Positions 9,511 to 18,465 are shown, counted from the first letter of the stretch. The stretch: 64,000 bases of DNA from Flavobacteriaceae bacterium UBA5534 (GCA_002426015.1 DINS01000022.1:45845-109844); one strand, 5' to 3'. Notes: a model not told the origin generated them from the letters alone. Program-made: numbers and translations.

Positions 9511-9807
9511 TTATTTTAATAAATCGGCTACATAAGGCATCAACGCAAGGTGACGCGCTCTTTTTACTGCAACAGATACTTTTCTTTGGTATTTTAAAGA
9601 GGTTCCTGTAAGACGTCTTGGTAACAATTTACCTTGCTCGTTTACAAAACTCAATAAGAAGTCAGCGTCTTTGTAATCAACATACTTGATGCCAGACTTT
9701 TTAAAACGACAGTATTTCTTCGTTTTGCTTGTGTCGATATTTAATGGTGTAAGATATCTGATCTCACCATCTTTTTTTCCTTTAGCTTGTTGTTCTATAG
9801 ATGACAT
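9511..9807 (-). CDS. rpsR: 30S ribosomal protein S18
   Basis: Small-subunit protein bS18 of 98 residues. The core holds [18 protein letters not shown] and the RNA-binding stretch [20 protein letters not shown]. It binds 16S rRNA as a partner of S6, whose gene lies just upstream (2-nt gap). The N-terminal extension starting [21 protein letters not shown] is Bacteroidota-like. Confidence 0.97.
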   Translation of the reverse strand: MSSIEQQAKGKKDGEIRYLTPLNIDTSKTKKYCRFKKSGIKYVDYKDADFLLSFVNEQGKLLPRRLTGTSLKYQRKVSVAVKRARHLALMPYVADLLK

Positions 9808-9809
9808 AA

Positions 9810-10148
9810 TTACGCTTTTTGTTTGTTTCTAGTTCTTCTCTTTTCAGCCCAAGCAACTGCGTGCTTGTCTAATTTTACTGTAAGGTAACGCATAAAACGT
9901 TCGTCACGTCTAAACTCTACTTCTAATGGATTGATCACTTCACCATCTACAGTGTATTCAAATAAGTGATAGAAACCACTTTTTTTGTGTTGAATTGGGT
10001 AAGCTAATTTTTTTAGTCCCCAATCTTCTTTGGCTATCATCTTCGCTCCTCTAGAAACAAGAAAATCTTCGTATTTCTCTACTGTTTCCTTTATCTGTGT
10101 TTCAGATAAAACGGGATTTAAGATGAAAACAGTTTCATAATGATTCAT
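9810..10148 (-). CDS. rpsF: 30S ribosomal protein S6
   Basis: Small-subunit protein bS6 of 112 residues. It shows [12 protein letters not shown] at the N terminus, the central [18 protein letters not shown] motif and a basic C-terminal tail. It heads the operon with rpsR and rplI; there is no ssb between rpsF and rpsR. A good Bacteroidota promoter lies upstream, with its -7 box 32 nt from the ATG. Confidence 0.97.
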   Translation of the reverse strand: MNHYETVFILNPVLSETQIKETVEKYEDFLVSRGAKMIAKEDWGLKKLAYPIQHKKSGFYHLFEYTVDGEVINPLEVEFRRDERFMRYLTVKLDKHAVAWAEKRRTRNKQKA

Positions 10149-10179
10149 ATAAATATGTATTAATAATTAAAAATGGCTG

Positions 10180-10210
10180 CAAAAATAGACATTATTTCTA
10201 ATTCTGGCAA
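10180..10210 (-). promoter_or_regulatory. rpsF operon promoter
   Basis: On the minus strand the -33 TTG (complement of 10208-10210) and the -7 TATTTTTG (complement of 10180-10187) are separated by 20 bp. This matches the Bacteroidota sigma-70 consensus TTG ... TAnnTTTG. Confidence 0.7.
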
Positions 10211-10245
10211 CATATTTGTATGTAAATTTATGGTTATTGATAAAT

Positions 10246-10264
10246 GTTAAAATTTTGTTAAAAT
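10246..10264 (+). repeat. GTTAAAAT direct repeat upstream of the LytTR regulator
   Basis: The octamer GTTAAAAT occurs at 10246-10253 and 10257-10264, exactly 11 bp apart (one helical turn), with a related GTTA at 10233. The core resembles the GTTnA part of LytTR binding sites, so autoregulation is possible but unproven. Confidence 0.4.
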
Positions 10265-10284
10265 CAACACTTTACCGATGTTTT

Positions 10285-10315
10285 TTGGTTTTTATCCGAA
10301 TTTTTCGTACTATTG
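10285..10315 (+). promoter_or_regulatory. Possible promoter of the LytTR regulator
   Basis: TTG (10285-10287, inside a T-run) is followed after 20 bp by TACTATTG (10308-10315), one mismatch from TAnnTTTG. The ATG of the regulator lies 30 nt further on. Confidence 0.4.
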
Positions 10316-10345
10316 TCGATATCTTAACCTAATAAATACAATGTT

Positions 10346-11041
10346 ATGACTTTAAACTGTGTAGTAGTTGATGATTCTGCGATACAACGTCTGTCGATAG
10401 TAAAGTTAATTGAGAATCATTCCTCACTTAACCTTATTGCAGAATACAGTAGTGCCCTTGAAACCAAGAACGGCCTAAATACCCATAAGGTAGATCTTAT
10501 CTTCCTAGATATTGAAATGCCTGTTTTGAACGGTTTTGAACTGCTGGATGTACTCAACAATAAACCCCAAATTATTTTTGTTACTGGTAAAACCGAATAT
10601 GCATTCAAAGCTTTTAACTATGATGCTACCGATTATTTACAAAAACCAATTACAAGAGAACGTTTTAATACTGCTGTAGAGAAAGCTCTAGAACAGCATA
10701 AGTTGAAATTAGATTTCAATGAAACTGATGGCGAACACATCTTTGTCAAAAGTAATCTAAAAAAACGAAAAGTTTATATAAAAGATATCAAATGGATCGA
10801 AGCTCTTGGTGACTATGTAAAATTAGTAACCGAAGAGAACAGCTTGGTCGTATTATCGACCATGAAAGCGTTTGAAAGTGAACTGCCAGAAGGCAAATTT
10901 TTAAGAATTCACAAATCGTATATCGTCAATCTCGACAAAGTGGACCGATTCAATAGTAAAAATGTTGAAGTTGGTGCTTATGAGATTCCGTTAAGTCGAA
11001 ACAAAAAATCAGATCTGGTAGAGGCTCTGAACAATATTTAG
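10346..11041 (+). CDS. LytTR-family response regulator
   Basis: A 231-residue two-component response regulator. The receiver domain (about 1-120) carries acidic residues near D9/D10, the phospho-acceptor Asp55 in IFLDIEMP and a conserved Lys in the LQKPI segment. The C-terminal LytTR DNA-binding domain (about 130-231) includes the FLRIHKSYIVNLDKV motif. No LytS-type histidine kinase is adjacent, so it is an orphan here. An in-frame start at 10346 was chosen over the out-of-frame ATG 5 nt earlier. Its targets are unknown; repeats upstream may be its own sites. Confidence 0.93.
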   Translation: MTLNCVVVDDSAIQRLSIVKLIENHSSLNLIAEYSSALETKNGLNTHKVDLIFLDIEMPVLNGFELLDVLNNKPQIIFVTGKTEYAFKAFNYDATDYLQKPITRERFNTAVEKALEQHKLKLDFNETDGEHIFVKSNLKKRKVYIKDIKWIEALGDYVKLVTEENSLVVLSTMKAFESELPEGKFLRIHKSYIVNLDKVDRFNSKNVEVGAYEIPLSRNKKSDLVEALNNI

Positions 11042-11065
11042 AAAAATTACTAGTAAGATTTTAAA

Positions 11066-11085
11066 GGTCCCGATTTCAATCGGGA
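11066..11085. terminator. Weak terminator between the LytTR gene and priA
   Basis: A short GC-rich hairpin (CCCGAT, ttca, ATCGGG) sits in the gap between two convergent genes. The T-run is poor, so intrinsic termination would be inefficient. Confidence 0.4.
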
Positions 11086-11125
11086 TTAGTTCAATCACGA
11101 AATTTGCAACCAAATTTCTATTTCA

Positions 11126-13579
11126 CTAATAATTATCGACATTTAAAATTACTCGGATTGCCCTAAAATCTTTGACACTAAAGAAGCTATTATTTATTTT
11201 GATGATAGCTTCTTTAGTTTTTACCAGTGACTGTTTTTGCGGAATTTTTACCAATATGTTTTTGTGGTATTGATTTCTTATACGAGATATGGGTGGAAAC
11301 TCTGGACCCAATATATTGGTTTTAAACACTTGTTTTAAAGCCGTTGCATACCATTCTGCACCTAAATTGACCTTATTATAATCTTTATGCTTTAAAGTGA
11401 TTTTTATCAATCGGTATATTGGTGGATACTTATAGATATGTCTATCGTTCATTTGCTCTTCAAACATCTCTACATAATTATTAGTGGATACTTGTTGAAG
11501 AATGCGATGATGCGGATTGTAGGTCTGGATCAACACTTTACCTCGTTTATCGGTACGTCCTGCCCTACCTGACACTTGTAACATCAACTGAAAGCTGCGC
11601 TCGTGTGCTCTAAAATCTGGAAAATTGAGCATATTATCAGCATTCATCACACCAACCAACTTTACATTTCTAAAATCCAACCCTTTAGTCAACATTTGTG
11701 TACCAACCAAAATATCGACCTCTTGCTGTTCAAAAGCAGTGATGATTTTTTCGTAACCATATTTTCCTCTGGTCGTATCAAAGTCCATACGAGCCACTTT
11801 ATGCTCTGGAAACAATGCTTTTGCCTCTTCCTCTACCTGCTCTGTTCCAAAGCCTTTAGAATCAAGCTCTACACTGCCACAAGCCTGACAGTTTTGAAGC
11901 ATGGCTGTATGATACCCACAATAATGACAGCGCAATTCGTTTTTATATTGATGAAAGGTTAAACTCACATCACAATTAGAGCATTGTGGCGAATGTCCAC
12001 AGGTATTGCACTCTACAATTGGAGAAAATCCTCTACGGTTTTGAAACAAGATAATTTGATGCCCATCTTGTAAGGCTTCGGTCATTTCCTCAATCAATCG
12101 ATCACTAAAATGACCTTTCATCCGTTTGCGCTTGTGCTTGTCTTTGATATCGACCAACTCCATTTCTGGCATCAGGACATTATTGAAACGTTTGGTGATT
12201 TCAACAAAACCATATTTATCCTGTTGTGCGTTGTAATAGCTTTCTAGGCTTGGTGTTGCCGAGCCCAATAAGGTTTTCGATTGAAATAAGCCAGCTAACA
12301 CAATGGCAGCATCGCGAGCGTGATAACGAGGCGCTGGGTCGAATTGCTTATAGGACGATTCGTGCTCTTCATCTACAATGACGAGTCCTAAATTACTGAA
12401 AGGCAAAAAGATAGATGAGCGAGCTCCAAGTACAATTTGGGCTTTAGCCTCATTATTCAACACATTGTGCCAAACCTCAACACGTTCGTGTGATGAATAT
12501 TTGGAATGAAACATGGCAACTTTCTCTCCAAAATAGTTTTGAAGTCGTGTCACTAACTGTGTGGTCAAGGCTATTTCTGGCAACAAATACAAAGCTTGCT
12601 TTCCTTTGGAAATAGCTTCTTCAATAAGTTTGACATAAATTTCAGTTTTGCCTGAAGAGGTCACTCCATGAAGCAAGGTCACGTTTTGGGTTTTGAAAGA
12701 TTCCAAAATGTCCGTCAACGCTCTTTTTTGGTATTCGTTTAAATCTTTACTGTCTTCATTGTCATCACCAGAATATGATATTCTATCTGTTTGAATATGA
12801 AACTCTTCAAGGATGCCTTTATCAATCAATGTTTTAATGATTGTAGACGATGCATCACTTTCTTCAGACAGATCAGAAACTTTAACTGGTTTTTTTGTCT
12901 TCGCAGAGATAGAAAACAAAGTCATCACCACATCGCGCTGCTTTGGTGCTCTACTCAAATCTTCAAGCAACTGTTGAAGCTTTCCCTGCGAACTGTAAGT
13001 TGAGTGCAACTTAACATAGCGTACCAACTTTGGTTTGTACTTTTCGTACACTTCCTCCTCTACTTCTATCGCATTTTTATCAAGAAGGCGCTTGATAACA
13101 GGCAGTACATTCTTCTTATCAAGAATATTGGAAATATCTTGAATCTTCAACGACGATTGATGATGCAACGCTTCATAGACCAAGAATTCATCATCAACTA
13201 AATCCTCATCATTGATAATAACATCATTATTTTTAGTAACAACCGTTTCGCTTTCGAGTACAAATGCACTTGGCAATGCGGCTCGCATCACCTCTCCTAA
13301 CGTACACATATAATAATTGGCAATCCACTCCCAATGCAATAATTGTGTAGCTGTCACCAAAGGAGCATCATCCAATATTTGATGAATATCTTTTGCTTCG
13401 TAGATTAAAGGTGCTTCATTATGAATGCGGTACACCAAAGCTGTGTAAATTTTAGATTTCCCAAAAGGAACTGCCACACGCATTCCAACCTTTAAAAAAT
13501 CGGCTTCAGCTTTAGTAATACTGTAAGTGAACGATTTTTCTAAAGGAATGGGAAGAACAACGTCTATAAAATGTGGCAT
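11126..13579 (-). CDS. priA: Primosomal protein N' (replication restart helicase)
   Basis: A 3'-to-5' DNA helicase of 817 residues that restarts stalled replication forks. After the N-terminal 3'BD and winged-helix regions come Walker A GVTSSGKT (305-312), the DEEH box (around 404) and paired zinc-binding cysteines (CNTCGHSPQCSNC and CHYCG...CQACG, about 525-570). Helicase motifs V/VI follow, including LQVSGRAGR. It is the last gene of a minus-strand run after nadC and the BrkB gene, with a 6-nt gap to the latter. Confidence 0.96.
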   Translation of the reverse strand: MPHFIDVVLPIPLEKSFTYSITKAEADFLKVGMRVAVPFGKSKIYTALVYRIHNEAPLIYEAKDIHQILDDAPLVTATQLLHWEWIANYYMCTLGEVMRAALPSAFVLESETVVTKNNDVIINDEDLVDDEFLVYEALHHQSSLKIQDISNILDKKNVLPVIKRLLDKNAIEVEEEVYEKYKPKLVRYVKLHSTYSSQGKLQQLLEDLSRAPKQRDVVMTLFSISAKTKKPVKVSDLSEESDASSTIIKTLIDKGILEEFHIQTDRISYSGDDNEDSKDLNEYQKRALTDILESFKTQNVTLLHGVTSSGKTEIYVKLIEEAISKGKQALYLLPEIALTTQLVTRLQNYFGEKVAMFHSKYSSHERVEVWHNVLNNEAKAQIVLGARSSIFLPFSNLGLVIVDEEHESSYKQFDPAPRYHARDAAIVLAGLFQSKTLLGSATPSLESYYNAQQDKYGFVEITKRFNNVLMPEMELVDIKDKHKRKRMKGHFSDRLIEEMTEALQDGHQIILFQNRRGFSPIVECNTCGHSPQCSNCDVSLTFHQYKNELRCHYCGYHTAMLQNCQACGSVELDSKGFGTEQVEEEAKALFPEHKVARMDFDTTRGKYGYEKIITAFEQQEVDILVGTQMLTKGLDFRNVKLVGVMNADNMLNFPDFRAHERSFQLMLQVSGRAGRTDKRGKVLIQTYNPHHRILQQVSTNNYVEMFEEQMNDRHIYKYPPIYRLIKITLKHKDYNKVNLGAEWYATALKQVFKTNILGPEFPPISRIRNQYHKNILVKIPQKQSLVKTKEAIIKINNSFFSVKDFRAIRVILNVDNY

Positions 13580-13585
13580 CTATCT

Positions 13586-14557
13586 TTATTTTTTATTCCT
13601 TTTTCTCAAACGTCTTAAAGTGGCATTCAACTCAAAACCAAGCAATAAGATATTGGAATTGAGCCACAAATAAAACAATAAGATTAACAAAGCTCCAATA
13701 GACCCATAAAGTTCATTATATCTCGAAAACTGGTTAATGTACACACCAAACAGATAGGAAAACACAATGATAAGGATGGTTGTAAACAATGCGCCTACAG
13801 AAAAGAATTTGGATGTTTTACCTTCTTTGGTTCCAAAATAATATAAGATAGCTGTCGCTATATAAACCATTATAACAAAAAACACATATTTAGCAACTGC
13901 AACCATTAGCTTACCTTGCTCTATGGTTTCATATCCCTTTTTATCAAGAATATATAAAAAACGTTGTATGATATAAATTTCAAAATAACCAAGAATGGCA
14001 ATTGTGACTATCAATAAAAAAACCAAAATCACGGCAACACCAAGAGAATACAGATATTGTTTAACCACACTTCGCGTGAGTTGCTGATGGTACGAACTTT
14101 CAAAACCTGCAAACAAGGCATAAATACCGTTTGCCATTAAAAACAAAGACAAAATAAAGACTGACGAAATCAAACCAGCGTTACCGTCACTATATATATT
14201 TTGAAAGATATTTTCAAAGAAAAAATCGGAGGTTTGAGGTGGCAGAATAGAGTCGAGAAATTCTCTAAAATCGTAAGCGAATCCAGCCACAGGAATATAA
14301 GGGATGAGTATAATAACAAAGAGCAAAAATGGGAAAATTGCCGTAAAAAAACTGAAAGCAATGGCACTTGCTCTCGAAGTCACTGCACCTTTGACAATAC
14401 CTTTAGCATACAATCTCAAAAAATCATAAAAGGTCAACCCTTCTAAAGCTGGCATCTCTATTCTTTTCAAAAAAGCAACGATATGCTTGATGACAGGTAG
14501 TTTTTCGAGCTTGTCTTCTATTTCGTCTTCAATATTTTCGTTGATTTCTTTTGACAT
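13586..14557 (-). CDS. YihY/BrkB-family inner-membrane protein
   Basis: A polytopic membrane protein of 323 residues with six or so predicted helices. It has the family hallmark around FYDFLRLYAKGIVKGAVTSRASAIAFSFF and an acidic/basic N-terminal cytosolic segment. YihY/BrkB proteins were long misannotated as ribonuclease BN; their molecular role is unsettled. The gene is directly contiguous with nadC upstream and 6 nt before priA, so the three are probably co-transcribed, without an obvious functional link. Confidence 0.9.
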   Translation of the reverse strand: MSKEINENIEDEIEDKLEKLPVIKHIVAFLKRIEMPALEGLTFYDFLRLYAKGIVKGAVTSRASAIAFSFFTAIFPFLLFVIILIPYIPVAGFAYDFREFLDSILPPQTSDFFFENIFQNIYSDGNAGLISSVFILSLFLMANGIYALFAGFESSYHQQLTRSVVKQYLYSLGVAVILVFLLIVTIAILGYFEIYIIQRFLYILDKKGYETIEQGKLMVAVAKYVFFVIMVYIATAILYYFGTKEGKTSKFFSVGALFTTILIIVFSYLFGVYINQFSRYNELYGSIGALLILLFYLWLNSNILLLGFELNATLRRLRKRNKK

Positions 14558-15415
14558 TTATACTGCTTTAAGACTTAAATCCATGTTGTAAACAGAATGT
14601 GTCAAAGCTCCGGACGAAATAAAATCGACACCGCATTCGGCATACTTTCGAGCTGTTTCCTCATTGATTCCTCCAGAAGATTCTGTCAAACACTTGTTGC
14701 CGATGAGCTTTACTGCTTTTTTGGTATCTTCATAGTTAAAATTATCTATCAAAATACGATATACACCATCGGTTTTAAGTATCTCTTCTATTTCTTGAAG
14801 GTTACGAGCTTCAACAATAATTTTTAAATCTCTATTGGTATCTTTTAGATATTGCTTGGTTTTGGTAATAGCTTTTGTGATACCACCAGCAAAATCGATA
14901 TGGTTATCTTTAAGCATAATCATATCATAAAGGGCAAATCGATGATTTTCACCTCCTCCAATCTTTACAGCCCATTTTTCGAGCGCACGAATGCCTGGAG
15001 TTGTTTTTCGCGTATCGAGAATTTGAGTTTTTGTACCTTCTAACAAATCTACAAATACCTTGGTTTTGGTCGCAATAGCGCTCATACGTTGCATGGCATT
15101 AAGCACTAAACGTTCTGCCTTTAAAATAGATTGCGAAGCGCCTTCGACATAAAACACGATATCACCATGCTCCACTTTAGAACCATCTTCTATCAAGGTC
15201 ACAACATTCATATTCTTATCGACATAGTTGAACACTTTTTTGGCAAACTCAACACCAGCAATAATCCCTTTATCTTTGACCAATAATTTGGCTTTTCCCA
15301 TGGCATCAGCAGGAATGCAAGCCAACGAACTATGGTCGCCATCACCAACATCTTCTCTAATGGCATTGGCAATGATGAGTTCTATTTCTTTATTGAATTG
15401 TTCTTGTGAAATCAT
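14558..15415 (-). CDS. nadC: Nicotinate-nucleotide diphosphorylase (carboxylating)
   Basis: Quinolinate phosphoribosyltransferase, which converts quinolinate and PRPP to nicotinate mononucleotide in de novo NAD synthesis. The 285-residue protein shows the family's LNAMQRMSAIAT, DTRKTTPGIRALEKWAVKIG and MLKDNHI motifs and the C-terminal SSGGINEETARKY. The reading frame stays open for 56 more codons upstream, but that part is low-complexity AT-rich translation. MISQEQFNKEI at 15415 is the natural start. nadA and nadB are not in the window. It heads the nadC-BrkB-priA run and is divergent from rlmH. Confidence 0.95.
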   Translation of the reverse strand: MISQEQFNKEIELIIANAIREDVGDGDHSSLACIPADAMGKAKLLVKDKGIIAGVEFAKKVFNYVDKNMNVVTLIEDGSKVEHGDIVFYVEGASQSILKAERLVLNAMQRMSAIATKTKVFVDLLEGTKTQILDTRKTTPGIRALEKWAVKIGGGENHRFALYDMIMLKDNHIDFAGGITKAITKTKQYLKDTNRDLKIIVEARNLQEIEEILKTDGVYRILIDNFNYEDTKKAVKLIGNKCLTESSGGINEETARKYAECGVDFISSGALTHSVYNMDLSLKAV

Positions 15416-15511
15416 TTGTAAGATATTTGATGTAAAAATACTAATTGGAAATTGAAAAATTCTAATTACAAATACCAAATTCTGAATACGAATAAAATTG
15501 TAAATTTGAAT

Positions 15512-15985
15512 ATGCAGATAAAACTCCTCGCCATAGGCAAAACCGACAATAAGCAATTGCAATCTTTGATTGATGATTATCAAAAACGATTGGGTTTTTA
15601 CATCAAATTTGAATTTGAGATAATTCCAGATTTAAAGAAGGTCAAAAATTTGAGCGAAGACCAACAGAAACAAAAAGAAGGCGAACTTATCTTGAATAAG
15701 CTCAATGCTACTGATGTTTTGATTCTATTGGATGAAAACGGAAAGCAACTCGACTCTGTTGGGTTTTCAGATTATCTACAAAAGCACATGAATTCTGGAA
15801 TCAAGCAATTGGTGTTTGTTATTGGAGGACCTTACGGGTTTTCACAAGAAGTTTACAACAAGTCACAAGGACAACTGTCATTATCAAAAATGACTTTTTC
15901 TCATCAAATGATCCGATTGTTTGTGATAGAGCAATTGTATCGTGGGTTCACAATCTTGAAGAATGAGCCCTACCATCACAAGTAG
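15512..15985 (+). CDS. rlmH: 23S rRNA (pseudouridine1915-N3)-methyltransferase
   Basis: SPOUT-class enzyme that methylates pseudouridine 1915 in helix 69 of 23S rRNA on assembled ribosomes. The protein from the ATG at 15512 has 157 residues, the normal length. It carries the FVIGGPYGFS knot motif and the strongly conserved end LYRGFTILKNEPYHHK. An upstream in-frame ATG at 15452 would add 20 unlikely residues and was rejected. The -7-like TAAATTTG at 15501-15508 lies too close to the start to be convincing. Confidence 0.96.
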   Translation: MQIKLLAIGKTDNKQLQSLIDDYQKRLGFYIKFEFEIIPDLKKVKNLSEDQQKQKEGELILNKLNATDVLILLDENGKQLDSVGFSDYLQKHMNSGIKQLVFVIGGPYGFSQEVYNKSQGQLSLSKMTFSHQMIRLFVIEQLYRGFTILKNEPYHHK

Positions 15986-16012
15986 GTATTATTTTGTGAT
16001 TGTTAATAGATT

Positions 16013-16168
16013 CTATTTAAGGAAAACAAAACTTGATTCCATCAATACTTCTTGACTAATATACTCTGCGGCTGAATATGCTTTAAAAGCCATAAAAGCC
16101 ATCAAGCACAAAAAAACAACAATTTCAGCAGTCTCCAAATTCCTTTCTAAATTGCTTTTTAATTTCAT
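16013..16168 (-). CDS. Probable 51-residue single-TM protein
   Basis: An open frame between rlmH and an outer-membrane gene encodes 51 residues starting MKLKSNLERNLETAEIVVFL. A charged N-terminal 14-residue segment precedes one hydrophobic helix (about 15-33) with Met and Phe in an MAFMAF pattern. The tail ends VFLK. A -7-like box (TATTTTTG on the minus strand, 16243-16250) lies 75 nt upstream, without a matching -33. The membrane-helix pattern argues for a real gene, but no homology is known to me. Confidence 0.5.
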   Translation of the reverse strand: MKLKSNLERNLETAEIVVFLCLMAFMAFKAYSAAEYISQEVLMESSFVFLK

Positions 16169-16382
16169 AATTAAATCATTTTAGTTATGTCTATTGAAAG
16201 AAAATCGTCGCATAACTTGTTGGTAATTAGAAATATACGAAACAAAAATATCATTTATTAACAATTCTTTAACTTTTTTTGAAAAAAATAAATTGTAGCA
16301 TTGTTTTAGCCGACATTAAAAGAGGTCTCAACCGAAAGCTTTATTGAAATCACTCCACTTTTTTTCTGAACGATTTATGAGT

Positions 16383-16475
16383 AAAAGCAACCCTATTGAG
16401 TAGACTTATGCCTCTATCTGACCTTATCAAGTAAAGTGTTCCTAATTTATTCCGTATTACTCAATAATTGCTTTT
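16383..16475. repeat. Long imperfect inverted repeat in the intergenic gap
   Basis: Left arm 16383-16402 (AAAAGCAA, ccc, TATTGAGTA) pairs with right arm 16458-16475 (TACTCAATA, a, TTGCTTTT). That gives 17 bp with one small internal loop, around a 55-nt centre. It could be a MITE-like remnant or a structured leader of the outer-membrane gene that follows. No target duplication was seen. The rest of the 15986-16540 gap, apart from the 51-residue ORF, shows nothing recognisable. Confidence 0.5.
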
Positions 16476-16540
16476 GATATTTTTAGTTTGTAATGAATGC
16501 CTTCTTATTACGTCTTAAAAAAACAAACCAATCAAACATT

Positions 16541-17341
16541 ATGAAATACTGTATTTTATTTTTTATTCTTTTATCATTCAAAAGCTTTTCGCAAGGAAAA
16601 ATAGATGGATTTTATCGTGGTAAAGGAAATGCAACGCTCGTTCTAGGTTTAGGGTTTGAAGACCCAAAACACTACTTCGCTGGCGATACCAAAACAGATT
16701 TGAGCAGAAGTGCCTATTATGTCAACCTTTTTGCATCGTATGGATTGACCGAAAATCTGGACGCACAAGTTGCCTTACCTTATATATCGAGTAATAAAAA
16801 CAGTGATTTACAAGATGTTTCTTTGTTTTTGAAATATCGATTTTATAACAAAGAGAATGGCAATGGGAAGCTCGAAATGAGCTTTGGTTCTGGCTTTTCG
16901 ACACCTGCAAGTGATTATGATATTGGTGGTTTGAATGATATTGGTCAACAAGCTACCATCATTGATACACGTTTGATGCTCCATTACCAGTGGAAAACAC
17001 AATGGTTCGCAACACTACAGAGTGGTTTTTCCTTTAAATTTGAAGAGACACCCAACAGCCTTCCGGTCACTTTAAAAGTCGGAACCTCAAAAAACAATTG
17101 GTATTATGATGTGTATTACGATTACCAACATTCTTTTGGAGGCACAGACTATCTTGGTAGCCCAGCACCACAAAACTTTAAAGAATTTGGTGTCGATTAC
17201 CATAAAGTAGGCGGAACAGTTTATACTTCGTTTTCAAAAAACCTTGGCGCATATATTAACCTATCCTATTTGCTAGCTGGACGCAATTCGTTCCAAGGAG
17301 CTGCCTATGGTATTGGTTTAGTGTACGATTTTAGAAAGTAA
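16541..17341 (+). CDS. Outer-membrane beta-barrel protein
   Basis: A 266-residue exported protein with a signal peptide (MKYCILFFILLSFKSFSQ) followed by alternating amphipathic strands rich in Tyr, Phe, Gly and Asn. It ends in an aromatic strand (YGIGLVYDFRK), as in outer-membrane barrels. The pattern around NLFASYGLTENLDAQVALPYIS resembles the 'MetA-pathway of phenol degradation' transporter-like family, but this is a weak match and no substrate can be named. The in-frame start at 16493 would bury the signal peptide, so 16541 was chosen. The gene stands alone. Confidence 0.75.
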   Translation: MKYCILFFILLSFKSFSQGKIDGFYRGKGNATLVLGLGFEDPKHYFAGDTKTDLSRSAYYVNLFASYGLTENLDAQVALPYISSNKNSDLQDVSLFLKYRFYNKENGNGKLEMSFGSGFSTPASDYDIGGLNDIGQQATIIDTRLMLHYQWKTQWFATLQSGFSFKFEETPNSLPVTLKVGTSKNNWYYDVYYDYQHSFGGTDYLGSPAPQNFKEFGVDYHKVGGTVYTSFSKNLGAYINLSYLLAGRNSFQGAAYGIGLVYDFRK

Positions 17342-17347
17342 GCCCTT

Positions 17348-17647
17348 TCAATAGGTTTTATACGTTTCCTTACGCTTTTTGAGTTGTATGATTAAATCAC
17401 TGATGGTTTCTTTCACAGCCAATTCATAATTTTTTTCATTTGAAGTAGCAAAAATTCGAGGTCCAGGCAAACTTAATTGAATATTACATATTTTTCCTTT
17501 TTCAGGCTCATTGCCTTCTTCTTTAAAAAACACATCGGCATTGATAAGCCATTCGTACTTTTCAGCTAATTTTTTTAATTTTTCTTCTGTATGTGCTGCC
17601 AACGTTGGACTGTGGTCTAAATTTACAAATTGAATGTTAATCGTCAT
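17348..17647 (-). CDS. Ribosome hibernation-promoting factor, short HPF/RaiA family
   Basis: A 99-residue protein of the HPF/YfiA fold, which binds the 30S decoding region and silences ribosomes in slow growth. Visible features are MTINIQFVNLDHSP, the helix with HTEEKLKKLAEKY and the C-terminal helix ISDLIIQLKKRKETYK. The long-HPF dimerisation domain is missing, so it is a short form. It may act with the Rel stringent-response enzyme at 47.8 kb, although the genes are not linked. Confidence 0.9.
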   Translation of the reverse strand: MTINIQFVNLDHSPTLAAHTEEKLKKLAEKYEWLINADVFFKEEGNEPEKGKICNIQLSLPGPRIFATSNEKNYELAVKETISDLIIQLKKRKETYKTY

Positions 17648-17830
17648 AATTTCACTTTATTGGTTCATATTCATATCGTAATATATGAGATTTTAACCAA
17701 TTTATTACTGATGAAAATCATAAATTATGTTTAAATTTTTAGGTCAGATACATTACTGTTAGTCTTAACTAAAATCCATTTTTATTCTATTCATATAGTT
17801 GTATTTTTGATTTTTAAAAATCATATAAAG

Positions 17831-18406
17831 ATGCAACTTGTTTTCGCTACCAATAACCTCAACAAATTAAAGGAAGTCCAGAGTTTGATACCTCAACACA
17901 TAAAGCTTTTAAGTCTTGAAGATATTGGTTGTTTTGAAGACGTTCCAGAAACACAACATACCATTGAGGGCAATGCTATTCAAAAAGCGGAATACATTAA
18001 AACACATCATGGTTACGATTGTTTTGCCGACGATACAGGTTTAGAAGTAGAGGCTCTTAATGGAGAACCAGGTGCATATTCGGCTCGCTATGCTGGAGAA
18101 CAACGCAATGCTGATGATAATATGGACAAACTGCTCAACGAACTAAAGCCTCATACCAACCGACAAGCACAGTTTAAAACAGTTATTGCATTGCACCTTA
18201 ACGGTAAATTGGAAACATTTACTGGTATCTGCGAAGGTGACATTACGGTTTCTAGACAAGGTGACAATGGCTTTGGCTACGACCCGATTTTTAAAGCAAA
18301 AGGTTACAAAAAAACATTTGCCGAGATCTCTATGGAAGAAAAAAATAGCATTGGACATCGTGGAAAGGCTGTAAAACAGTTAGTTGATTTTCTCAACTCA
18401 ATTTAA
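17831..18406 (+). CDS. rdgB: Non-canonical purine NTP pyrophosphatase, RdgB/HAM1 family
   Basis: House-cleaning enzyme that hydrolyses dITP, XTP and ITP to the monophosphates, keeping them out of DNA and RNA. The 191 residues include FATNNLNKLKEV at the N terminus, the FADDTGLEVEALNGEPGAYSARYAG catalytic block (about 63-88), GDNGFGYDPIF and SHR-like IGHRGKAV at the end. The start at 17831 (MQLVFATNN) was preferred over 17807, which adds eight atypical residues. It carries a possible TATTTTTG -7 box at 17802-17809. Confidence 0.95.
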   Translation: MQLVFATNNLNKLKEVQSLIPQHIKLLSLEDIGCFEDVPETQHTIEGNAIQKAEYIKTHHGYDCFADDTGLEVEALNGEPGAYSARYAGEQRNADDNMDKLLNELKPHTNRQAQFKTVIALHLNGKLETFTGICEGDITVSRQGDNGFGYDPIFKAKGYKKTFAEISMEEKNSIGHRGKAVKQLVDFLNSI

Positions 18407-18457
18407 TATCTTAATAATCAATTGATTAACAATTAGGAATTGTCATATATAAAAGCG

Positions 18458-18465
18458 TATCTTTG
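18458..18465 (+). promoter_or_regulatory. -7 box of the DEAD-box helicase gene
   Basis: TATCTTTG fits TAnnTTTG exactly. The nearest TTG (18440-18442) leaves only a 15-bp spacer, so the -33 element is unclear. A start here would give a leader of about 105 nt that contains the structure at 18478-18566. Confidence 0.5.

Noticed and set aside
15452..15511. N-terminal extension of rlmH from 15452
   Set aside because: It adds 20 atypical residues; MQIKLLAIGK at 15512 is the normal start.
14558..15583. Long form of nadC starting at 15583
   Set aside because: The extra 56 residues are low-complexity translation of AT-rich DNA overlapping the rlmH region. The family start fits 15415.
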